Source: Carboxylicivirga taeanensis
GTDB taxonomy: Bacteria; Bacteroidota; Bacteroidia; Bacteroidales; Marinilabiliaceae
Assembly: GCF_051851475.1 (NCBI RefSeq)
Contig: NZ_JBPUSJ010000002.1
Location: 1-64,000, forward strand
DNA length: 64,000 nucleotides
Reading direction: 5' to 3'
Positions 43,374 to 53,280 of this stretch are shown here, piece after piece. Under the pieces are notes generated by a model, which saw only the letters and a program-made list of their open reading frames with translations, was not told the origin of the DNA and ran no database searches. The number at the start of each line of letters is the position of its first letter. Within the stretch, counting starts at the first letter, position 1. Both the position numbers and the translations under genes were made by a program.

Positions 43374-46300
43374 ATGAAAAAAAAATCGAAATGGCTATTT
43401 GACTTGATTATAAGCCAAAGGCGTACATTGTTCGTTATGAAGAATCTAATTCTTTTTGCCTTCATTTTAAACCTTCAGGTATCAGCTTCTACTCTAAGTC
43501 AGGATCGAGTGACGCTGAACTTGAGGAATGTTAGTTTGAAGGAGTGTCTAAAAGCAATAGAGCAACAGACTAATCTTGGATTTTTGTATAATGGAAGAGA
43601 GTTAAGTAAGGTGGAAGGTATTTCCATTAATGTACTGGATGAGCAGCTTAATGATGTACTTGAACCACTATTGGCCGAAAAAGGTTATGCATTTTCGGTT
43701 GAGAACGGAGTGATCTTGATTCATAAAGCTTCGGTTCAGTTAGAAGACTTGAGTGTGCCTGTACAGAACCAAAAGGTTAGTTTAAAAGGTACAGTGAAAG
43801 ATGAAGATGGTGAGCCGATACCGTTTGCTGCTATTAGTCTAAAGGGCACAGCAAGAGGTTGTGTATCAGCAATTGATGGAACTTTCACTCTCGAAATAGA
43901 ACAGAAAGAAGGCATTGTTTTGGTAATTTCCTGTTTAAGTTACAAAACCGTAGAGCTGCCTGTTGAATTACCAATTGGTCAGCAGCGTCACTATGATATA
44001 GTGCTCGAGCAAGAGGTGCAGGGCCTTGATGAGGTGGTTGTAACCGGCTATCAAATATTGTCCAAAGAAAGGGCCACAGGCGCTTTTGATAAGGTCGATA
44101 AAGAGCAGATTGACAAGCCATCATCGAATATATCTGAACGATTGGTGGGGACCCTGGCTGGTGTGCAAACAACCGTAGATGCCAATGGAAATGTATCTAT
44201 GGAGGTACGCGGAAAAACCAGCTTTAGTGGATATGGAGATCAGCCTTTAGTGGTGGTTGATGGCTTTCCTATTCAAGGTGGTTTATCGAGTATTAACCCA
44301 AACGATGTGGAGAGCGTGACCCTTCTTAAGGATGCGGCAGCTTCTTCAATTTGGGGCGCCAAATCGGCCAATGGTGTCATTGTTGTTACAACTAAAAAGG
44401 CTGCCAAAGGGAAAGCAAAGGTGGAGTTCTCGTCTTTCTGGAAGATATCGCCTAAACTGGATCTGGACTATGTGAATCCGTTGGCCAGCAGTGCTGAGGT
44501 GATTGAATACGAGAAGCGTGGCTTTAATTCAGATATGTTTGGAGGTCCCTGGGCTGCACCATCTTTTACTCTATCTAACATAGATACGCCTCATTCTTTA
44601 GGCTATATCGCCATGAACGACTACCGCTTGGGACGCATTACTGAGTCGGAAATGAATGCGCGCCTGAATCAATTATCTAAGCTGAACAATAAAGATCAGA
44701 TTAAAGATAACCTGTTGCAAAATCCGTTTACACAGCAATACAACCTAAGTGTGTCGGGTGCCAGTGAGCGTATGTCCAATATTTTAACCTTAATGTATGA
44801 AGGCAATAAAGACAACTTCAAGGAAAACAAAGGTGAGAAATTTATGGTCAATTATCGTAATCAGCTGAAAGTCAACAAGTGGCTTGATTTTGATTTTGGT
44901 GCCATGATACAGCTAACGAATAGAACCAATAATGGTGTTAGTCTTAGAGATATTAGTTCCTTATCGCCTTACGACATGCTGAAGAACGAGGATGGTTCAT
45001 TGACTGATTTAAATCATCTAAATTACTATCAGCCAATACTAAATGAGTTGCTCGACAAGGAGGCCTTCCCATATGCCGATTGGTCGTACAACCCAATTGA
45101 TGAGATTCAGCACCGCGATCGTACTAACCGTCGTTTGAATGTACGTTTGCAGGCAGGTTTGGGTGTAAAGATTTTACCTGGCCTTAACTTGGATAGTAAA
45201 TTTATGTATGAGCAGTTTACATCAGCCAATAAAACCTACTATGCAGAGGAGTCGTTTACCATGCGGAGCTTAATCAACGAAACCTCTGAGTGGAATCGGA
45301 CCACTGGTGAAGTAACTCAGAATGTGCCTTTTGGAGGAGCTTTGCAGCAAAGCTCATCAATGGTGCGTAACTACAATTTTCGTAATCAGTTGAGTTTTAA
45401 CCGCACATTTAACGATAAGCACGCCATTAATATTATTGCTGGTAGTGAAATCACAGACCGCGTGACAGAGTCGAAATACGATGCGGATATCGTTGGCTAT
45501 GATGATGATAAGTTAACAGTGGGGCGTTTGTTGAACGATTATAAAACAGCGAAAATGTGGAATGGCTGGCCACTGGCATATGCTAGATATTTCCATCCGA
45601 TAAGCTTATACAGTATGCCAGCATTTGGTTATGGTACCGACCGCTACTTCTCGTTGTATTCTAATATGTCCTATACCTTTATCGATAAGTACACGTTTTC
45701 AGGTAGTATCCGAACCGATGCCTCAAACCTAATTACAGATGATCCGAAATATCGCTATTCACCATTCTGGTCAACAGGTATAGGCTGGCAAATGCACAAG
45801 GAGGACTTTTTAAGTAGTGTGGATTGGTTAGATCGTTTACACCTGAGAGCTACCTATGGTTTTAATGGTAACGTCGATCGTTCAACTTCGTTTAAACCAT
45901 TAATCAGTATACCAGGTACACCAGATGCAGTTACCAACGACATTAAGGCCAGTGTGTCAAGTTTTGGGAATCCGACATTGCGTTGGGAACGTACCCGTAC
46001 CATTGATGTTGGTGTTGACTTTGCCATGTTGAAAGGTAAGTTATATGGTACTTTAGATCTGTATAATAAGCGTAGTGAGGATTTGATTGTAACCCAGTCG
46101 ATTCCTTCGGTACATGGAACTAAAAGCGCGAGATTTAACAATGGAACCATGCTCAATAAGGGGATTGAGATAACCCTTGGTAGTAGCTTACCAATTGTTG
46201 GTAACGACATTGTTTGGAATGGAAACCTGAATGTATCATATAATAAAAACGAAATTGAAAGCTTGTATAAAACAAGCTATGACTTTTATGACATGACCGG

Positions 46301-46988
46301 TAATAGCAACCCGACTGTAAAGTATGTTGAGGGACATAATGTGAATACCTTGTGGTCATTACGTTATGCCGGACTGACAAATGTGGGTACAGAGACGGAC
46401 CCAGAGATGACACCTTCTTTCCATGGTGTTGATGATGAGCAATATACTTTCCGTGCATGGCCTCCGGGAGTCGACGCACGCGAGTACATGTCTGACGAAG
46501 GAACAACGGTAGCACCTTATACTTTAGGATTCCGCAACACTTTAAAGGTATATGATTTTGATGTGTCGTTTATCATCACTGGTAAGTTTGGTCATGTGTA
46601 CCGTCGTCATTCGTTCAACTATCCGGCTATGTCGCAGGGTAATAACCTGGTAAATAACAAATATTCAGAGGTAGTTAATGGGGATCCTAATGAGATAGTT
46701 CCAATTCCTGAGCAGGAGAGAAAATACTATTTCTGGGGACGCTTCTATCCATATCTCGACTACCTAACTGCTGACGCATCGCATATTCGATTCCAGGAAG
46801 TGAATGTCAGCTATAATGTGCCAAAGCGCATCGTTACCAAGTTAGGGTTTGAGCGCATCAGGGTATATAGCCAGGTGAATAATCTGGGAACCATCGTATT
46901 TAATGACTATGATGAGGATCCTGAATACCCAATGGGTGGTATGAAACCACAGGCGATGTACACCTTTGGATTTAATTTCACATTGTAA
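43374..46988 (+). CDS. SusC/RagA family TonB-linked outer-membrane transporter
   Basis: A 1204-residue outer-membrane protein. In order: a signal region, an STN domain for contact with the FecR protein (about 45-120, VTLNLRNVSLKECLKAIEQQTNLGFLYNG), a CarboxypepD_reg domain (about 135-220, VKDEDGEPIPFAAISLKG), the TonB box area (LDEVVVTGYQ), the plug (VRGKTSFSGYGDQPLVVVDGFPI..DVESVTLLKDAAASSIWGAKSANGVIVVTTKK) and a 22-strand-type barrel ending YTFGFNFTL. The STN domain marks it as the signal-transducing type that works with an ECF sigma/FecR pair. It imports an unknown ligand, probably an oligosaccharide or a peptide, with the SusD partner. Confidence 0.96.
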   Translation: MKKKSKWLFDLIISQRRTLFVMKNLILFAFILNLQVSASTLSQDRVTLNLRNVSLKECLKAIEQQTNLGFLYNGRELSKVEGISINVLDEQLNDVLEPLLAEKGYAFSVENGVILIHKASVQLEDLSVPVQNQKVSLKGTVKDEDGEPIPFAAISLKGTARGCVSAIDGTFTLEIEQKEGIVLVISCLSYKTVELPVELPIGQQRHYDIVLEQEVQGLDEVVVTGYQILSKERATGAFDKVDKEQIDKPSSNISERLVGTLAGVQTTVDANGNVSMEVRGKTSFSGYGDQPLVVVDGFPIQGGLSSINPNDVESVTLLKDAAASSIWGAKSANGVIVVTTKKAAKGKAKVEFSSFWKISPKLDLDYVNPLASSAEVIEYEKRGFNSDMFGGPWAAPSFTLSNIDTPHSLGYIAMNDYRLGRITESEMNARLNQLSKLNNKDQIKDNLLQNPFTQQYNLSVSGASERMSNILTLMYEGNKDNFKENKGEKFMVNYRNQLKVNKWLDFDFGAMIQLTNRTNNGVSLRDISSLSPYDMLKNEDGSLTDLNHLNYYQPILNELLDKEAFPYADWSYNPIDEIQHRDRTNRRLNVRLQAGLGVKILPGLNLDSKFMYEQFTSANKTYYAEESFTMRSLINETSEWNRTTGEVTQNVPFGGALQQSSSMVRNYNFRNQLSFNRTFNDKHAINIIAGSEITDRVTESKYDADIVGYDDDKLTVGRLLNDYKTAKMWNGWPLAYARYFHPISLYSMPAFGYGTDRYFSLYSNMSYTFIDKYTFSGSIRTDASNLITDDPKYRYSPFWSTGIGWQMHKEDFLSSVDWLDRLHLRATYGFNGNVDRSTSFKPLISIPGTPDAVTNDIKASVSSFGNPTLRWERTRTIDVGVDFAMLKGKLYGTLDLYNKRSEDLIVTQSIPSVHGTKSARFNNGTMLNKGIEITLGSSLPIVGNDIVWNGNLNVSYNKNEIESLYKTSYDFYDMTGNSNPTVKYVEGHNVNTLWSLRYAGLTNVGTETDPEMTPSFHGVDDEQYTFRAWPPGVDAREYMSDEGTTVAPYTLGFRNTLKVYDFDVSFIITGKFGHVYRRHSFNYPAMSQGNNLVNNKYSEVVNGDPNEIVPIPEQERKYYFWGRFYPYLDYLTADASHIRFQEVNVSYNVPKRIVTKLGFERIRVYSQVNNLGTIVFNDYDEDPEYPMGGMKPQAMYTFGFNFTL

Positions 46989-47027
46989 AAACTAAATCCG
47001 GTTAATTAAAAATTAAAATCTATCAAA

Positions 47028-48542
47028 ATGAAAAAATATAGTAGCTTACTTTTAGTTTTTATAGCTCTGCTATTGACTGCTTGTGACGACTTTCTTGATA
47101 AAGAGCCCAATAAGTCATCCAATGTGGTGCCCACTAAGGCCGAACATTTCGATGCCTTGCTAAACAGTTACCGGAGTTTTGCATCCGAGGGTAATCGTGA
47201 TGTGATACATGGCAGTGATGATTATGGACTTTACACCGATCTGTTTGATAACAAAGATATTTATGGTGTTAATATTGTGCAGTTTGCCACCTGGGATGTG
47301 GAATATCTACCAGATTATGAGCGCCCCTACTGGCCACACGAATGGGCAAAAATATTTGAGGCCAATATGATTATTTCTAACCTGGATAAGATGGAGGGTA
47401 CACAGGAAGAGATAAGTTTTCTGGAAGCTGAGGCTCATTTTGTGAGAGCCTACAGTTATTATCAATTGGTAAATACTTACTGTCTGCCATATAGCGAAGA
47501 GAATATGCAGGAGATGGGACTGCCAATTAAACAAACCACCAGCTTTGAAGAAGCCATAGAAAGAGCCTCGCTTGCAGATACCTGGACCTTAATAACAAGT
47601 GATTTGGAAAAGGCGCTCAAATTACAGCGCGAATTGAAGTTTGACGATGATAAGTATCGTATTTGGCGAGCCAGTACGCCCGCGGTAAACGCATTTGCTG
47701 CACGTGTTTATCTCTGTATGCACGATTATAAAAATGCGAAGAAATATGCTGAAGCTGCTTTGGCTGAGCACGGTGAATTAGTGGATTACAATACTGAGAT
47801 GTACTATTCTGATTTTGTTGAAGATGTAACAGTGGGGGATGGGGACGTCCGTATCGTTTATCCAATGACTTTCGATGGAGGTATGTATTCGCAGAATAGT
47901 ATGGCCTGGAAAGAATTGTACTATTACCGTTATTTATATAATGGAAGTGAGTATTTCGTGCCTTCTAAAGAGTTGTTGGCACTGTACGACCAAACCCATG
48001 ATTTGCGTTATAAGTACCATGTGGTAGAAGACTACTCATATACTCGTGGCATGGTTGATCCGCCGTTGAGCTATCCGTCTTACGTTTTCTGTGAAAATGG
48101 TTATTTGCCAAGTGGACCTACTGTTGCCGAAATGCTGTTAATTAAGGCAGAGTCAGAGGTACGACAAGGTGAATGGGAGCAAGGTCTGGCCACAGCCAAC
48201 CAGTTGCGCGTCAAACGTATCAGTAGCGATGCGCCAGCCGATGTGATTAACTTGTCGGCCGTCAATAAAAATGAAGCCTTACAGCGCATTATTGACGAGC
48301 GACGTCGCGAAATGCCATTTACACAGCGCTTCTTTGATGTTCGTCGTTATAACAACAACGACGATGCAAGTGATGATGTGGTAATGACACGTGAGTTTTA
48401 CCCTTATAATTTATCAGCTATCCATGGTAAGGAAGAGCCTATTACCTATACTTTAGATAAGAAGTCGAGGAAGTTTGCACGACCGATCACTACCTATGAC
48501 ATAACTGTTTCAAAGGGAGCCATTAAACAAAATACTTACTAG
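47028..48542 (+). CDS. SusD/RagB family surface lipoprotein
   Basis: A 504-residue lipoprotein (signal LLVFIALLLTAC, then DDFLDKEPNKS, the standard SusD start). The TPR-like helical SusD fold is shown by AKIFEANMIISNLDKM, ISFLEAEAHFVRAYSYYQLVNTYCLPY and MLLIKAESEVRQGEWEQGLATANQLRVKRI, and by the C-terminal IIDERRREMPFTQRFFDVRRYN. It caps the SusC barrel and catches its ligand outside the cell. The gap to susC is 39 bp, so the two are co-transcribed. Confidence 0.95.
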   Translation: MKKYSSLLLVFIALLLTACDDFLDKEPNKSSNVVPTKAEHFDALLNSYRSFASEGNRDVIHGSDDYGLYTDLFDNKDIYGVNIVQFATWDVEYLPDYERPYWPHEWAKIFEANMIISNLDKMEGTQEEISFLEAEAHFVRAYSYYQLVNTYCLPYSEENMQEMGLPIKQTTSFEEAIERASLADTWTLITSDLEKALKLQRELKFDDDKYRIWRASTPAVNAFAARVYLCMHDYKNAKKYAEAALAEHGELVDYNTEMYYSDFVEDVTVGDGDVRIVYPMTFDGGMYSQNSMAWKELYYYRYLYNGSEYFVPSKELLALYDQTHDLRYKYHVVEDYSYTRGMVDPPLSYPSYVFCENGYLPSGPTVAEMLLIKAESEVRQGEWEQGLATANQLRVKRISSDAPADVINLSAVNKNEALQRIIDERRREMPFTQRFFDVRRYNNNDDASDDVVMTREFYPYNLSAIHGKEEPITYTLDKKSRKFARPITTYDITVSKGAIKQNTY

Positions 48543-48559
48543 CCTTAACCAATTGTATT

Positions 48560-48592
48560 CATTCCGGACCTGGCTTGCCCGTGTCCGGAATG
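48560..48592 (+). promoter_or_regulatory. Hairpin between susD and the TlpA-like gene
   Basis: CATTCCGGAC and GTCCGGAATG form a perfect 10-bp stem around a 13-nt loop, with no T run. It may stabilise the susCD mRNA or lower expression of the downstream gene. Confidence 0.5.
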
Positions 48593-48616
48593 ATTTACAG
48601 AAATATTGCTTTGAAA

Positions 48617-49948
48617 ATGAAACAGACTTTATTTACGATATTTGGCCTGGCACTCATTTGTGCGGCATGCACCCAAAAGCCATTACAAGAAGTGCATTTA
48701 AAGGGTACACTAAAGAATTTTTCACCGGTAGAAACCATGCGTATTGAAACACCCGAAGGGTATATTCTGCGCGAGACAGTTGAAATTAAAACCGATTCTA
48801 GCAACTTCTTCGATATAACAATCCCGCTTGATCACCCAACCTATTTCCGTTTAGGTCGCAATACCTTGTATTTATCACCTGGCGATGACTTGACCATGGA
48901 GGTGGACTTGAATGACCCGAATGCGGCATTGTTTAATGGAACAGGTGCCGAAGCGAATCGATATCTACGAGCCAAGCCTTTTCCGAAAGGGGGCTCATAC
49001 ATTCCCAATGTTAACTTAATGGACCATCCTGATTTTGACGAGGTGATTGAGCGCCTGGAGAAGGTGGTTGAAAATGCTAATTTGCAACTAGACAGTCTGA
49101 GAAATGTTAGTGAGCATTTTAAAAAACTGGAGAAGGGGCGTATCCAATTTGATGCGGCCAACACCCTGCAGAGCTACGGTTTTTATGCAAGTTGGATGAA
49201 GAAGATGAGTGATGAAGACGCTAAAAGCTTTAAGGATAGTGCTGATACCTACTTTAAACCTGTTGTAGAAGCTTATTTAAAGGATAGTAACGATCCTGAT
49301 TATCTACACTTGGATACCTATCGTGGTCTATCTCAGTCGGTGCTTAAACAGTTTGGGACCAGTCAGGTCAATCAGGAATTGGTCGACTTTATCGAGGCTT
49401 CGAACCTTTGCTATGGTTTAGCTTCTATGGGACCGGTTAAGCAGGTATTGGAACAGCGTGCTGAGGTGGAGGCTAAAATTCAAAGCGAAAAGTATAAAAG
49501 GGTAATTGGTAAAGCATTTCATAAATACGAAGTGCTTGAGCCGGGTAATCTTGCTCCTAACCTGACCTTTAGTGCGCTGGAAGGGCAACAGGTCCGTTTG
49601 TCCGATTTTAAAGGCCAGATGGTTGTAATAGATGTATGGGCCACCTGGTGTGGTCCTTGTAAAAATGAAGCGCCTTTTTTTGAAGAATTAGCCCAAAAGT
49701 ATAGTGATAAACCGATTCACTTTATATCAATTAGTATTGATTCTAATAAGAAAGCATGGCAAAGATATTTGGATGAGCATCCTAAGACATCGCAACAGTT
49801 TATTTGTAATCGCAGTGAGTTTAAAAGCTATGAATTATTTGGTGTGCCTAGGTTTATAGTGATCGATAATGATGGAAAGTTTATTGATGCATTTGCTCCT
49901 GCCCCCTCTAATCCTGATTTCGAGAAACTAATTTCAGAGCAACTTTAA
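48617..49948 (+). CDS. TlpA-like thioredoxin-fold lipoprotein
   Basis: A 443-residue lipoprotein (LFTIFGLALICAAC). The N-terminal beta domain (about 25-110, VHLKGTLKNFSPVETMRIETPEGYILRETVEI) is DUF4369-like; a helical middle region follows, and residues about 310-443 are a TlpA/ResA-type thioredoxin with the active site C345-G-P-C348 in VIDVWATWCGPCKNEAPFF and the cis-proline loop GVPRFIVID. It should reduce or isomerise disulfides in the periplasm. The ATG at 48617 gives the lipoprotein signal, in contrast to an earlier in-frame start. SusCD pairs followed by such a thioredoxin, without glycoside hydrolases, recur in Bacteroidota; a Cys-containing peptide ligand is possible. Confidence 0.9.
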   Translation: MKQTLFTIFGLALICAACTQKPLQEVHLKGTLKNFSPVETMRIETPEGYILRETVEIKTDSSNFFDITIPLDHPTYFRLGRNTLYLSPGDDLTMEVDLNDPNAALFNGTGAEANRYLRAKPFPKGGSYIPNVNLMDHPDFDEVIERLEKVVENANLQLDSLRNVSEHFKKLEKGRIQFDAANTLQSYGFYASWMKKMSDEDAKSFKDSADTYFKPVVEAYLKDSNDPDYLHLDTYRGLSQSVLKQFGTSQVNQELVDFIEASNLCYGLASMGPVKQVLEQRAEVEAKIQSEKYKRVIGKAFHKYEVLEPGNLAPNLTFSALEGQQVRLSDFKGQMVVIDVWATWCGPCKNEAPFFEELAQKYSDKPIHFISISIDSNKKAWQRYLDEHPKTSQQFICNRSEFKSYELFGVPRFIVIDNDGKFIDAFAPAPSNPDFEKLISEQL

Positions 49949-50014
49949 GTGTTTCTTGACGGATAGGTATAATATTATAGGCGAATTGAATACTGATTTC
50001 TTAATACACCTTAA

Positions 50015-50050
50015 TAAGGCTGCCACTTAGGTAGCCTTACTTATTTTGTT
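50015..50050 (+). terminator. Terminator of the sigma/SusCD/TlpA locus
   Basis: AAGGCT(G)CC..GG(T)AGCCTT pairs around acttag-type loop sequence and is followed by ttatttt, about 65 bp past the TlpA-like stop codon. Confidence 0.65.
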
Positions 50051-50086
50051 AATCAGGTTTGGAGGTTGAATGCTGTAAGTTGGCAT

Positions 50087-50118
50087 AAAAAAACGGCCAC
50101 CATCAAGGCAGCCGTTTT
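50087..50118 (-). terminator. Terminator of the histidine-degradation genes
   Basis: AAAACGGC..GCCGTTTT forms a symmetrical hairpin; on the minus strand it is followed by a T run (ttttttta), about 27 bp past the ftcD stop codon. Confidence 0.8.
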
Positions 50119-50144
50119 GCATAAAAGTAAAGAATTGGGTTATG

Positions 50145-51833
50145 CTAGATCTTGCTATTCACAATCTCCAGGATCTCTTTTTCTTCTTGAATCGCCTTAT
50201 CTTCAATCGCTTGACCTTCGGCAAGAATACCATCCACAAATGATTTATCATCCAGTCCGGCCGCATTGATCTTCACATTGAGGAAAGCGCCCATCACAGC
50301 GGTACGAGCACATAAAGCTCCTACACCTGCATCGGTTACGGAGTTGGGGTTGCCAATCTCGGCCATGGCACGAATCACTTCAAAGCCTTTGAAAGCCACT
50401 TTCATTACACGGAAAGGTACTTCAATGGCGTACTTGGTAGCTTCATCAATGGCTTGTTTGCGGGCTGCTTTTTCTTCATCCGTGCCTTTTGGTAAGCCAA
50501 AGGCATCCATAATGCGGTTGAAAGCATTGGTATCCTCGTCCACCAGGCTCAACAATTCTTTCTCCACAGCCATGCCTTTTTCGGCCCAGTCGCTGAATTC
50601 TTCCCAGCGCTCGTCCCAGCCACGTTTGTGTGCCGACAGGTTAGCCACCATGGTGCCCAGGGCAGCGCCCAATGAGCCCACATAAGCTGAGATAGAACCG
50701 CCACCGGGAGCCGGCGACTCAGAAGCCGTTTCGTCAGCAAACTCAGTCAGGTTCATGTCAATGAGTTGCTTCTTATCGTCCTTCAGGATGTACTCAATAA
50801 TTTTTTTGTCCGGATCGAATGGATAGAGCTCGTCTAATCCCATTGATTTCACGGCTATCTTGATGATCTCACGCTCAGGAATACCCGTTGAGCGCTCTTG
50901 CTTGCGCAGGAAGTATTTACCGGCATCCAGCATGGCCTGCAAAGGCACCACACCCACCAGCTCCGAACCGGTTACGCGAATACCACGGGCATTAGCACGC
51001 TCATAAACCGCCTCATAGGCTTTATGTAAGGACGTAACGGTGATGTCGGTCAGGTTCATGGAGATTTGTGCAATACCATACTCTTCAATGTACCAGCCAA
51101 TGCCTTTTACCGATTTCAACATGCCCGGTACATTCACCGGATTGCCGTTTTCATCTTTTACAATTTTACCCGTTACCGGATGGCCTTCGCGTTTTACACG
51201 GCCGCGCTCACGCACATCAAAGGCAATGGCGTTGGCACGACGGGTGGACGTGGTGTTCAGGTTCACGTTATAAGCAATCAGGAAGTTACGGGCTCCAACA
51301 GCAGTTACACCCGATTTGGCCACGCTCTCATTCCATTCTGCAGGACCATAATCTGGTTTCCACTCGGCTGTTACTATGCGTTTTGACACTGCTTCGTATT
51401 CACCCTCCCGACAAGTGGCCAGGTTACGGCGCTTCTCTTCTTTAGCAGCAAATTCGTAGCAGTAGATAGGAATATTTAATTCGGTGCCTATCCGTTCGGC
51501 CAATTTATGGGCATAAACAACTGTTTCTTCCATGCTGATGTTGGCCACCGGTACCAATGGGCACACATCGGTAGCTCCAAAGCGTGGGTGCGCGCCTTTG
51601 TGATGACGCATATCAATCAACTCCTGGGCTTTTTTCACTGCCTGAAAGGCGGCCTCACACACTTCTTCAGGTGTGCCCACAATGGTTACTACAGTGCGGT
51701 TAGTAGCTTGTCCGGGATCCACATCAATTAGCTTCACACCGTCTACTTTTTTAATTTCATCGGTGATTTTCTCAATAATGCTCATGTCGCATCCCTCGCT
51801 GAAATTAGGAACGCATTCGATTAGTTGTTGCAT
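50145..51833 (-). CDS. ftcD: Fused glutamate formimidoyltransferase / formimino-THF cyclodeaminase
   Basis: A 562-residue bifunctional enzyme of histidine breakdown. It moves the formimino group of formiminoglutamate to tetrahydrofolate, giving glutamate, then releases ammonia to form methenyl-THF. Residues about 2-180 are the FTCD N-terminal domain (IECVPNFSEGCDMSIIEKI; RHHKGAHPRFGATDVCPLVP with the catalytic-type His), about 182-325 the second transferase domain, and about 350-545 the helical cyclodeaminase (FADETASESPAPGGGSISAYVGSLGAALG). Fusion of both parts is as in animals and many Bacteroidota. It follows hutI on the same strand, with a 199-bp gap. Confidence 0.96.
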   Translation of the reverse strand: MQQLIECVPNFSEGCDMSIIEKITDEIKKVDGVKLIDVDPGQATNRTVVTIVGTPEEVCEAAFQAVKKAQELIDMRHHKGAHPRFGATDVCPLVPVANISMEETVVYAHKLAERIGTELNIPIYCYEFAAKEEKRRNLATCREGEYEAVSKRIVTAEWKPDYGPAEWNESVAKSGVTAVGARNFLIAYNVNLNTTSTRRANAIAFDVRERGRVKREGHPVTGKIVKDENGNPVNVPGMLKSVKGIGWYIEEYGIAQISMNLTDITVTSLHKAYEAVYERANARGIRVTGSELVGVVPLQAMLDAGKYFLRKQERSTGIPEREIIKIAVKSMGLDELYPFDPDKKIIEYILKDDKKQLIDMNLTEFADETASESPAPGGGSISAYVGSLGAALGTMVANLSAHKRGWDERWEEFSDWAEKGMAVEKELLSLVDEDTNAFNRIMDAFGLPKGTDEEKAARKQAIDEATKYAIEVPFRVMKVAFKGFEVIRAMAEIGNPNSVTDAGVGALCARTAVMGAFLNVKINAAGLDDKSFVDGILAEGQAIEDKAIQEEKEILEIVNSKI

Positions 51834-52032
51834 GGTATTTAGTCTTTTGTTGATTTTATAATTTAGTGCGCCGTGCGTTGTGCCAAGTGCATTTTATTTC
51901 ATTTTGTTGTCAGTTGAACGGCTAATGTTTCAACTGGTTTTAGGCCTTGCCTCTTAGGTCTTTTATCTTCTTTTATTACTCCGAAGATCGCTGTTCGAAG
52001 TCGGGATGTATAAAGCCGTTAGCCAACAACTA

Positions 52033-53280
52033 TTAGCTGATAACACCATTTAAAATGGTCGTTTCCACCTTATTTTCGCCGTAGGCGTAGGGCAGGTACT
52101 CAATGCCGGGAATGGACTTGGTAATAATTACATTAGCCTTCTTACCCACACAGATAGACCCTAGTTCTTTATCAACTCCCATGGCGTAAGCCGTATTTTT
52201 AGTAACCGCATGAATGACTTCCTCGGGCAGCATGCGGTATAAAACACTTCCCATGGCCATTATCAGCTGCATATTGCCCGATGGCGATGAACCGGGGTTA
52301 TAATCAGAGGCCAAAGCCACCGGCAGGCCGGCTTCCATCATTTTACGGGCTGGTGCATAGGCCATGTTCAGAAAGAAAGCCGCACCCGGCAAAATGGTGG
52401 GCATGGTTCCCGAATCTTTTAAGGCCTTAATTTCGTCATCACCTGTGAACTCCAGGTGGTCTACCGATAGGGCACTGTATTTAACGCCCACTTGAATACC
52501 ACCCGAATAGTCCAGCTCATTGGCATGAATCTTAGGTGTAAGGCCGTATTTAGCGGCAGCATTTAAAATCCGATCGGTATCTTCTACGGTAAAGAAACCC
52601 ACATCGCAAAAAACATCCACGTAATCGGCCAGTTGCTCTTTGGCAACAGCAGGCAGCATCTCATTAATAACTAAATCGACGTATTTCTCTTGCTGACCGC
52701 GGTATTCCATTGGTATGGAGTGAGCACCCAAAAATGTTGACTTAATGGTGAGCGGACTGGCCGCTTTTAAGCGCTTAATCACACGTAACATCTTCAGCTC
52801 ACTTTCCAGTGTTAAGCCATAGCCACTCTTTATCTCAACAGCCCCGGTTCCCCATTTAATAATTTCCTGTAAACGCAGCATGGCATCCTCAAAGAGCTGA
52901 TCTTCACTGGCTGTTTGCATCAATTTGGCCGAGTTAAGGATACCGCCTCCACGAGCCGCAATTTCTTCGTAGCTCAAGCCTTTGATTTTATCCACGTACT
53001 CCACATCGCGACTTTTAGGATACACCAGGTGGGTGTGCGAATCGCACCAGGCTGGCAAAACTAAACGTCCGGTTGCGTCAATCACCTCTATATTTTCCCC
53101 AAGCGTTGTTTCATCCAGTTCATCCATTGAACCGAATGCATGAATATAAGGGCCCTTTATCAATAGGTAGGCATTGTTAATAACAGGTAGCTGGGCCATT
53201 TGGGCACCGGCTATGTATGGTTGATTCTCTTTTTCAGTCTGAATCAGTTGTTTTATGTTTTTGATTAATAGCTGCTTCAT
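52033..53280 (-). CDS. hutI: Imidazolonepropionase HutI
   Basis: A 415-residue amidohydrolase that opens imidazolone propionate to formiminoglutamate, the third step of histidine degradation. The metal site HTH is at H82/H84 in LVLPAWCDSHTHLVYPKSRD; substrate and metal blocks GAVEIKSGYGLTLESELKML, KSTFLGAHSIPMEYRG, ANELDYSGG and VALASDYNPGSSP follow in family order. It lies upstream of ftcD, which uses its product. The first two enzymes, HutH and HutU, are not in the window. Confidence 0.97.
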   Translation of the reverse strand: MKQLLIKNIKQLIQTEKENQPYIAGAQMAQLPVINNAYLLIKGPYIHAFGSMDELDETTLGENIEVIDATGRLVLPAWCDSHTHLVYPKSRDVEYVDKIKGLSYEEIAARGGGILNSAKLMQTASEDQLFEDAMLRLQEIIKWGTGAVEIKSGYGLTLESELKMLRVIKRLKAASPLTIKSTFLGAHSIPMEYRGQQEKYVDLVINEMLPAVAKEQLADYVDVFCDVGFFTVEDTDRILNAAAKYGLTPKIHANELDYSGGIQVGVKYSALSVDHLEFTGDDEIKALKDSGTMPTILPGAAFFLNMAYAPARKMMEAGLPVALASDYNPGSSPSGNMQLIMAMGSVLYRMLPEEVIHAVTKNTAYAMGVDKELGSICVGKKANVIITKSIPGIEYLPYAYGENKVETTILNGVIS

